A stretch of 5,247 nucleotides of DNA from Chloroflexota bacterium (GTDB lineage: Bacteria > Chloroflexota > Anaerolineae > Anaerolineales > UBA11858): positions 1 through 5,247 of the forward strand of contig DAOUWT010000199.1 in assembly GCA_030666985.1 (NCBI GenBank), written 5' to 3'. The notes beneath the pieces were generated by a model that worked only from the letters and a program-made list of their open reading frames with translations, made no database searches and had not been told where the DNA came from. A program made the position numbers and the translations under genes. Below, one piece after another: positions 1 through 3,758 of the stretch (its first letter is position 1; each line of letters starts with the position of its first letter).

Positions 1-46
1 AGATTTCTCACTCCGTTCGAAATGACATACTACAACTAAATGACAT
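1..46. repeat. Edge repeat with small inverted and direct repeats
   Basis: The first bases contain a short inverted pair, ATTTC near position 3 and GAAAT near 19-23. They are followed by two copies of AAATGACAT at 20-28 and 38-46, 18 bp apart. The pattern resembles short dispersed intergenic repeats ending in GAAATGACA or GGATGACA that recur in many environmental bacterial genomes; that resemblance is from memory. The element is cut by the window edge, so its full structure cannot be judged. No reading frame here looks coding. Confidence 0.35.
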
Positions 47-100
47 TGGCTCTAAAGTTACCACCGAAAAAACTTACCTCATCCGCTCCCATGAGGTATA

Positions 101-108
101 CTAATAAT
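101..108. repeat. Left 8-bp flanking direct repeat (possible target-site duplication)
   Basis: CTAATAAT here is repeated exactly at 270-277, immediately outside the two ends of the inverted-repeat element at 109-269. Exact, AT-rich and directly abutting copies are what a transposition target-site duplication would leave. Eight bases is the usual duplication length for IS6 and several other DDE transposase families. Confidence 0.6.
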
Positions 109-269
109 GCATTACGGCAAAAGTCGCACGTAAGTTGCCGCCCGAGACCTGACAGGTTTTCCGCAATCCCACTTGTTGACCTAAACTGCCGAAAGTTGCG
201 ATGAAATCCTGTATCCAGAGCATCCTTGGAAACCTGTCAGGTCTTAACGTGCGACTTTTGCCACAGTGC
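109..269. mobile_element. MITE-like non-autonomous element with 23-bp terminal inverted repeats
   Basis: The 161-bp element begins at GCATTAC and ends at CAGTGC. Its ends, 109-131 and 247-269, are inverted repeats matching at 20 of 23 positions, with a perfect 16-bp core GGCAAAAGTCGCACGT (116-131) against its complement (247-262). Exact 8-bp direct repeats flank it. A second inverted pair lies inside, AGACCTGACAGGTTT (145-159) and its complement (230-244), offset by an 11-nt asymmetric spacer. The right end read inward, including base 270, is GGCACTGTGGCAAAAGT. This closely resembles the remembered IS26/IS6 terminus GGCACTGTTGCAAA, and IS6 elements make 8-bp duplications. No transposase fits in 161 bp, so it would depend on a transposase encoded elsewhere. 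The exact boundary is ambiguous by one base (270). The IS6 link is inference. Confidence 0.6.
145..244. repeat. Inner inverted repeat with self-palindromic arms
   Basis: The arms at 145-159 and 230-244 are perfectly complementary over 15 bp. The pairing extends to 162/228 if one T is bulged. Each arm contains the odd palindrome ACCTG-A/T-CAGGT, so each can form its own small hairpin or bind a dimeric protein. The loop 160-229 carries no evident gene. The structure is nested inside the MITE-like element. Confidence 0.7.
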
Positions 270-277
270 CTAATAAT
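270..277. repeat. Right 8-bp flanking direct repeat
   Basis: CTAATAAT is an exact copy of the sequence at 101-108 and directly abuts the right end of the inverted-repeat element. If the element ends one base later, as the IS6-like reading would want, the duplication shrinks to 7 bp (TAATAAT). Confidence 0.55.
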
Positions 278-354
278 ATATTCATCGCAAATAGAATTTG
301 TGAGAATGAATTTCCGGCTTAAAAGCGTAAGGCAGCGTTTCTATGCTCGCACTT

Positions 355-393
355 GCAAACATGCAGACATGCAGACATGCGAACGTGCAAACC
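355..393. repeat. Octamer tandem repeat, about five units of GCARACAT
   Basis: The units are GCAAACAT (355-362), GCAGACAT (363-370), GCAGACAT (371-378), GCGAACGT (379-386) and a partial GCAAACC (387-393). The unit length is not a multiple of three and no credible gene covers the tract, so this is an intergenic microsatellite-like repeat that could vary in copy number by slippage. Confidence 0.75.
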
Positions 394-438
394 TTTATTT
401 ACCATCTGTTTTCAGTGTCTTCTCAATATTTCGGGCAG

Positions 439-480
439 AGACTTCCGAAGTCTTCAAAAGCCGTTAGACTTCGGAAGTCT
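439..480. repeat. Paired palindrome upstream of the operon
   Basis: The arms AGACTTCCGAAGTCT (439-453) and AGACTTCGGAAGTCT (466-480) are exact reverse complements separated by 12 nt. Outside them GGGC (433-436) and GCCCC (482-486) add further complementarity with a one-base offset. Each arm is also a 15-nt palindrome around its central base. The structure ends 59 nt before the first gene's start codon. It could be a dispersed palindromic repeat, a binding site or a structured leader. There is no T-tract after it, so it is not a canonical terminator. Confidence 0.75.
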
Positions 481-527
481 TGCCCCCTATTTCTGAGAAA
501 ATACTGTTTTCATCAGTCACAAGCAAA

Positions 528-533
528 AAGGAG
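528..533 (+). promoter_or_regulatory. Ribosome binding site deciding the first gene's start
   Basis: AAGGAG lies 6 nt upstream of the ATG at 540. This strong Shine-Dalgarno match selects ATG 540 over the in-frame ATG at 480, which falls next to the palindrome arm and would add 20 unconserved-looking residues. Confidence 0.85.
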
Positions 534-539
534 AAACAC

Positions 540-1439
540 ATGAAACATGCTATTAGCATTAGCCTGGGTTCTTCCACTCGAGATAAAGTTGTTGAGGTGG
601 AATTACTGGGCCAACGTGTCAGAATAGAACGTATTGGAACGGATGGCGATGAAAAGAAAGCCAGAGAATTGTACCAAGACCTGGATGGCAAGATAGATGC
701 CTTTGGCGTGGGCGGCATTGATCTAGCCGTACACACCCCTTGGAAGGATTATCCCCTCTATGGAGCAACCAAGCTGGTAAAAGGCGTGCAGCATACCCCT
801 TGCGTGGATGGCGGGGGGCTGAAGGCCACCCTCGAGGCTCAGGTCATGGACTACGTCGAAAAGGAGATTGGCGCTCAAATCCAGCCCAAGTCCGCCTTTT
901 TAGTGGCGGGAATTACGCGCTACGGGATGACTCGATCCTTCTTCCAAAATGGCTACGACTGCACTTTTGGAGACTTAATGTTCGGCCTGGGAATACCCAT
1001 CCCCATAAGAGGCGAAAAAACCGTAGAGATCGTTGGACGCTTGCTTTTACCCATTGTGGGGCGAATGCCAATCAGCATGCTCTACCCCACGGGAGAAAAG
1101 CAATTAGAAATAACCCCCAAGTACGAGCGTCACTACCAGGGTAACACCGTCATCGCCGGGGACTGGCTCTATATCAAACAACATATACCCCAAGATATGG
1201 AAGGGAAGGTAATAGTCACCAACACTACCACCGAAGACGACATTGGTTTTCTCGCCGAACGGGGAATTAAGTTCCTTGTTACCACCACACCGGTCATGGA
1301 GGGGAGATCATTTGGCACCAATATGCTCGAAGCCGCCCTGGTGGCCGTGGCTGGAAAGGGCCGCCCTCTTACAAAAGCCGAATTGGAAGAAATCATCACC
1401 CAACTCGGCCTCGAACCACAAATCCGGGAGTTGAATTAA
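540..1439 (+). CDS. Quinate 5-dehydrogenase-like family protein of uncertain function
   Basis: The 299-residue product resembles, from memory, a conserved bacterial family that databases label quinate 5-dehydrogenase. True activity would be NAD(P)-dependent oxidation of quinate or shikimate, but that label rests on weak homology. Motifs that look conserved are SLGSS (8-12), GTDGD (33-37), AFGVGGIDL (54-62), DGGGLKATLE (90-99), YPTGEKQ (182-188), VTNTTTEDD (226-234) and TTTPVMEGRSFGTN (248-261). A possible strand-turn-helix, FLVAGITRYGM (120-130), could be part of a nucleotide-binding fold. A classical GxGxxG dehydrogenase motif is not obvious. There is no signal peptide or membrane segment, so it is probably cytosolic. 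It is the first gene of a tight operon: its TAA is followed directly by the next ATG. Family recognition is fairly sure; the enzymatic role is not. Confidence 0.8.
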   Translation: MKHAISISLGSSTRDKVVEVELLGQRVRIERIGTDGDEKKARELYQDLDGKIDAFGVGGIDLAVHTPWKDYPLYGATKLVKGVQHTPCVDGGGLKATLEAQVMDYVEKEIGAQIQPKSAFLVAGITRYGMTRSFFQNGYDCTFGDLMFGLGIPIPIRGEKTVEIVGRLLLPIVGRMPISMLYPTGEKQLEITPKYERHYQGNTVIAGDWLYIKQHIPQDMEGKVIVTNTTTEDDIGFLAERGIKFLVTTTPVMEGRSFGTNMLEAALVAVAGKGRPLTKAELEEIITQLGLEPQIRELN

Positions 1440-2204
1440 ATGGACGCTATAATCGCAGCCGGTGGGACTCCAGTCCCCGGTGATCCTCTTTATCCGTTCA
1501 CGCAGGGAAAGCCAAAGGCACTCTTAGAAGTAGCCGGGAAGCCCATGCTCCAATGGGTGCTAGACGCTCTCAGCCAAGCCCAATCTATCGACAATATCGT
1601 TGTGGTGGGATGTAAAGAACATCAAGACAAACTAACCCTGCCCGAACCTGTCACTTTTCTCCCCACCCAAGACAATATACTCAAGACTGTCCAAACAGGG
1701 GGAGAAGCATTGCTGAAAATCAATCCCGCTGCAGAATACGCGGTGGTATCTTCTGCTGACATCCCCGGAGTCACACCTAAAAGCATAGATTGGGTTGTAA
1801 ATGCGGCCCTAGAAAGCGACCACGATGCTTATTACAATGCCATCCCTCGCCAGACAATGGAAAAACGTTATCCCGACTCAGGGCGGACGTTCACCAAACT
1901 CAAAAACTTAGAAGTCTGCGGGGGCGATTTATCAATTGCCAAAATAACCCTGCTCAGCACCGATAAAGAAATATTCGAGCGTCTCTTTAATGCTCGAAAA
2001 AATCCTTTCAAAGTAGCTGGCCTGGTTGGCTATGACACCTTGTTCTTGCTCCTGACCCGTCGTCTGGGACTGGAAAAAGGTGTCGCGCGGGTCTCCCGAC
2101 GGACAGGAATAAATGCCCGCGTCTTAATTTGCCCTTATCCTGAAATTGGCATGGATGTCGATAAACCCTACCAGCTAGAGCTTCTCCGCCGGGATTTAGC
2201 ATGA
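1440..2204 (+). CDS. MobA/GT-A-like nucleotidyltransferase
   Basis: This 254-residue cytosolic protein has the GT-A nucleotidyltransferase fold signature. The N-terminal nucleotide-binding stretch is AAGG (6-9) followed by a loop and GKPKALLEVAGKPM (23-36). A strand ends in the likely metal-binding Asp107 (SSADIPG, 104-110). GGDLSI (161-166) and a terminal DVDKPYQLELL (239-249) match the DVDTPEDL-like ending common in the family. Such enzymes couple an NTP to a phosphorylated sugar, polyol or cofactor with release of pyrophosphate. The specific substrate cannot be read here, and a molybdenum-cofactor role is not implied. The start at 1440 follows the preceding TAA with no gap; GGGAG at 1426-1430 gives a 9-nt spaced ribosome site inside the upstream gene. 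Its TGA overlaps the next ATG in ATGA, so the two genes are probably translationally coupled. Confidence 0.85.
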   Translation: MDAIIAAGGTPVPGDPLYPFTQGKPKALLEVAGKPMLQWVLDALSQAQSIDNIVVVGCKEHQDKLTLPEPVTFLPTQDNILKTVQTGGEALLKINPAAEYAVVSSADIPGVTPKSIDWVVNAALESDHDAYYNAIPRQTMEKRYPDSGRTFTKLKNLEVCGGDLSIAKITLLSTDKEIFERLFNARKNPFKVAGLVGYDTLFLLLTRRLGLEKGVARVSRRTGINARVLICPYPEIGMDVDKPYQLELLRRDLA

Positions 2205-2713
2205 ACCTCGAAGACCTTCTCCTAAAAGACGCCCAACTCTCACGTCAAATTGCCATCCCGGAAAAACGCAAGTATTTACACCGCGCGGCCAGTATCCTGG
2301 CTCATTCGGGGGATTCATGGTTCTGGGGCGCAGGGCTGGGGATTTTATGGCTGCTTGGCCCCCTGAGTTGGCGTCCCCACATTAATATTTACCTGATTGG
2401 GATTTTCGTGACAGCCCTGGCAGTGATGGTTCTTAAATTCAGCATCCGGCGGCCCCGCCCAACAAGTAACTGGGGGGATATGTACCGCAAAACGGATCCG
2501 CATTCCTTCCCGTCGGGGCATGCAGCCAGGGCTAGTATGCTCGCCGTCCTGGGGGTGGGGTTGGGACCCGTCTGGCTAGGTATTCTTTTAGTCTTGTGGG
2601 CCCCGCTGGTGGGACTGGCTCGCATCGCGCTGGGCGTTCACTATATTTTTGACGTGGTAGTGGGGATGGGGGTGGGGGTTGTCTTTGGCATCTTTAGTCT
2701 GGTAGTCTGGTAG
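2201..2713 (+). CDS. PAP2-superfamily membrane phosphatase
   Basis: This 170-residue integral membrane protein carries all three phosphatidic acid phosphatase type 2 motifs. These are K79-x6-R86-P87 (KFSIRRPRP), PSGH at 104-107 with the catalytic-site His107, and R141-x5-H147-x3-D151 (ARIALGVHYIFD). The usual Ser of motif three is Ala140, a tolerated change. Hydrophobic segments lie near 41-54, 62-78, 115-135 and 149-169. The family removes phosphate from lipid phosphates, polyprenyl pyrophosphates or related substrates through a phosphohistidine intermediate. At 170 residues it is a compact single-domain form without the usual N-terminal helices of larger members. It starts within ATGA shared with the upstream gene, consistent with co-translation. 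A plausible but unproven idea is that the nucleotidyltransferase and this phosphatase act in one lipid or glycan head-group pathway. The stop lies within a duplicated octamer. Confidence 0.9.
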   Translation: MNLEDLLLKDAQLSRQIAIPEKRKYLHRAASILAHSGDSWFWGAGLGILWLLGPLSWRPHINIYLIGIFVTALAVMVLKFSIRRPRPTSNWGDMYRKTDPHSFPSGHAARASMLAVLGVGLGPVWLGILLVLWAPLVGLARIALGVHYIFDVVVGMGVGVVFGIFSLVVW

Positions 2714-2715
2714 TC
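2695..2715. repeat. Octamer duplication spanning the PAP2 stop codon
   Basis: TAGTCTGG occurs at 2695-2702 and 2703-2710, followed by a partial third copy TAGTC (2711-2715). The last residues (SLVVW) and the TAG stop are read from this repeat, so a change in copy number would alter the C-terminus. Confidence 0.7.
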
Positions 2716-2850
2716 GTTACGGTCGCGCAGCTTGGGACACACCAGAGCACGTTACTGTAAAATATCCCGTTAGCTACATATACCCCTTGCAACACGATCA
2801 CGCCGTCTGCTACTGTAATATCTCCTGCCATCACCTTAAAAAATTCGTAT
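2714..2850. other. Spacer with direct repeats and a possible coding remnant on the minus strand
   Basis: No convincing gene occupies this spacer. TACTGTAA occurs at 2753-2760 and 2811-2818, each followed by a similar ATATC stretch. On the minus strand an open frame from ATG at 2831 down to a TAA at 2694-2696 encodes 45 residues, including GDITVADGVIVLQGVYVANG. This reads like part of a beta-strand-rich repeat protein. The frame also stays open a short way upstream of the ATG. It may be a decayed fragment of a larger secreted or surface protein, or chance. No T-rich terminator hairpin was seen after the PAP2 gene. Confidence 0.3.
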
Positions 2851-2885
2851 TTGCGGTTTCTTAAGGTTTGCTGTATAATACGAAT
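2833..2885. promoter_or_regulatory. Interleaved inverted repeats around the regulator promoter (possible operator)
   Basis: ATTCGTATT (2843-2851) is exactly complementary to AATACGAAT (2877-2885), and ACCTTAA (2833-2839) to TTAAGGT (2861-2867). The first pair brackets the promoter, with centres about 34 bp (about three helical turns) apart and the right arm touching the -10 box. This layout suits repression or autoregulation by a dimeric DNA-binding protein. The binder is unknown. Confidence 0.4.
2851..2879 (+). promoter_or_regulatory. Sigma70-type promoter for the regulator gene
   Basis: A perfect -10 box TATAAT (2874-2879) lies 17 nt after a moderate -35 box TTGCGG (2851-2856), in an AT-rich stretch. 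Transcription would begin near 2886, leaving a leader of about 30-50 nt before the regulator start. The match is strong at -10 and only three of six at -35. Confidence 0.65.
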
Positions 2886-2902
2886 GTTATCTAACTGTAT
2901 TC

Positions 2903-2910
2903 AGGGGGAG
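2903..2910 (+). promoter_or_regulatory. Strong ribosome binding site placed for GTG 2917
   Basis: AGGGGGAG sits 6 nt before a GTG at 2917, ideal spacing, but 25 nt before the ATG at 2936 that opens the regulator frame. The ATG has only GAGGA (2928-2932) at a tight 3-nt spacing. The mismatch between the best ribosome site and the open frame suggests a frameshift or a leader peptide here. Confidence 0.65.
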
Positions 2911-2916
2911 AACTAC

Positions 2917-2964
2917 GTGGCAAAGACGAGGAAAAATGGTAAAAAGAGGAAACCCCAAAGCTAA
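2917..2964 (+). CDS. Possible 15-residue basic leader peptide, or the displaced N-terminus of the regulator
   Basis: GTG 2917 opens a 15-codon frame (MAKTRKNGKKRKPQS) ending at TAA 2962-2964. It overlaps the regulator frame in the +1 register and has the best ribosome site in the region. Removing one A from the five-A run at 2941-2945 would fuse it in frame to the regulator as MAKTRKNGKRGNPKANILW. It is therefore more likely the true N-terminus after an indel or sequencing error than an independent peptide. Translational coupling to the ATG at 2936 remains possible. Confidence 0.35.
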   Translation: MAKTRKNGKKRKPQS

Positions 2965-3610
2965 TATTCTCTGGATAGGGAGAAGAAGTGCCGATTCACC
3001 GGCTTTTGTCTCTTCCTTAGAAGGAAAGGGGTATCCGGTCAATGTTGTTTCCACTGGCAAGGAAGCTTGTGAAAAACTTGATGACCTCAAACCAGATATA
3101 GTCATAATTGATGCAGCTTCTATGCGCACTGTTGGAACGCGGATTTGCTCCTCTATTCGTTCTCAACAGGATGATTTGCCAATTATCTTGATCAATTCCC
3201 CCAGAAAGACCCCCACCAACGAAGTTGCCGCTGATGTCAGGTTAGTGTTGCCCTTCACCATTCGAAAGCTGGAGAACAGGATCATCCCTCTTTCACCCGG
3301 CGATGGAGGTAAGGTTATCGAAGTTGGGCCTATCTGTCTGGATGTTGACCGCCAAGTAGTTAAATGCAGGGGACAAGAGGAGCACATCACCCCCAGGATG
3401 GTGGAACTTTTGAAAATTCTTTTGGAAAATCCTGGGAAGCTGCACGAACGGAAACCGCTGTATAGCGCGGTGTGGAGGACCAAATACACCGAGGACACGC
3501 GCTCTCTGGATGTCCATATCAATTGGCTGCGGAAAGCGATTGAAAAAGATCCCTCGAATCCTCAGTTTATTATCACGGTGCGGGGGAAAGGGTATAAGGT
3601 TGAGGTGTAG
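2936..3610 (+). CDS. Response-regulator-like protein: degenerate receiver plus OmpR/PhoB winged helix
   Basis: The 224-residue product is a soluble transcription factor. Residues about 9-120 form a CheY-like domain: first strand ANILWIG (9-15), and PDIVIIDAA (53-61) with Asp59 at the phospho-acceptor position. The acidic pair normally after the first strand is replaced by GRR (15-17). The switch Thr/Ser region reads LINSPR (85-90), and the conserved Lys before Pro-Phe is Leu105 (LPF). Phosphorylation is thus unlikely to work normally. Residues about 127-224 are a complete winged helix, with TPRMVELLKIL (152-162), a recognition helix around DTRSLDVHINWLRKAI (187-202) and the wing ending VRGKGYKVEV (215-224). 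It has its own promoter and no kinase beside it, and it is convergent with the methyltransferase gene. The ATG at 2936 is the first ATG in frame, but the stronger ribosome site points to GTG 2917 in another frame. Confidence 0.85.
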   Translation: MVKRGNPKANILWIGRRSADSPAFVSSLEGKGYPVNVVSTGKEACEKLDDLKPDIVIIDAASMRTVGTRICSSIRSQQDDLPIILINSPRKTPTNEVAADVRLVLPFTIRKLENRIIPLSPGDGGKVIEVGPICLDVDRQVVKCRGQEEHITPRMVELLKILLENPGKLHERKPLYSAVWRTKYTEDTRSLDVHINWLRKAIEKDPSNPQFIITVRGKGYKVEV

Positions 3611-3611
3611 G

Positions 3612-3658
3612 GGAATCAAGGAACGCGGTTCCTCTGAGGAACCGCGTTCCTTGATTCC
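3612..3658. repeat. Perfect 23-bp inverted repeat with one-base centre
   Basis: The arms 3612-3634 and 3636-3658 are exact reverse complements around T3635. Each arm also contains a smaller palindrome, AGGAAC-gcg-GTTCCT (3619-3633) and its partner (3637-3651). It begins 1 nt after the regulator's TAG and lies between two convergent genes. It may cap or stabilise 3' ends of both transcripts. Neither flank carries the T-tract of an intrinsic terminator, so termination is not asserted. Confidence 0.85.
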
Positions 3659-3661
3659 TGG

Positions 3662-3689
3662 TATTGGGTATTAGATATTGGATATTGGG
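3662..3689. repeat. Heptamer tandem repeat, four units of TATTRGR
   Basis: The units are TATTGGG (3662-3668), TATTAGA (3669-3675), TATTGGA (3676-3682) and TATTGGG (3683-3689). They are back to back with no gap in intergenic DNA. Heptamer tandem repeats are familiar from cyanobacterial genomes; their abundance in Chloroflexota-type genomes is a recollection. Confidence 0.8.
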
Positions 3690-3702
3690 GGATTTAGATT
3701 TC

Positions 3703-3758
3703 GTGAAACGCATCACGCACCACGCAACACGCACCACGCATCACGCACCACGTTTCAC
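3703..3758. repeat. Heptamer CACGCAN tract flanked by an 8-bp inverted repeat
   Basis: Five exact heptamers of pattern CACGCAN run from 3714 to 3748 with a partial CACG after them and a degenerate unit before (3707-3713). The tract is framed by GTGAAACG (3703-3710) and CGTTTCAC (3751-3758), exact reverse complements. The right third overlaps the last codons and stop of the minus-strand methyltransferase gene. Confidence 0.8.

Noticed and set aside
355..393. CRISPR array
   Set aside because: The units are 8 bp, back to back, with no spacers and no cas genes.
480..507. Promoter for the first operon (TTGCCC, 16 nt, TACTGT)
   Set aside because: The -10 box matches only three of six consensus bases and overlaps the palindrome edge; no better promoter was found in 281-539.
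480..539. Upstream ATG at 480 as the first gene's start
   Set aside because: AAGGAG at 528-533 is ideally placed for ATG 540, and the additional 20 residues do not resemble the family's start.
201..543. Two overlapping plus-strand open frames (201-467 and 343-543)
   Set aside because: They run through the MITE-like element, the octamer array and the palindrome, have no ribosome site, and their translations follow the repeats rather than any protein pattern.
3163..3619. Minus-strand open frames opposite the regulator gene
   Set aside because: They are antisense to a well-supported winged-helix gene and show no recognisable domain or ribosome site.
3612..3658. Intrinsic terminator
   Set aside because: The hairpin is strong, but neither strand has a T-tract after it; it is kept as an inverted repeat.
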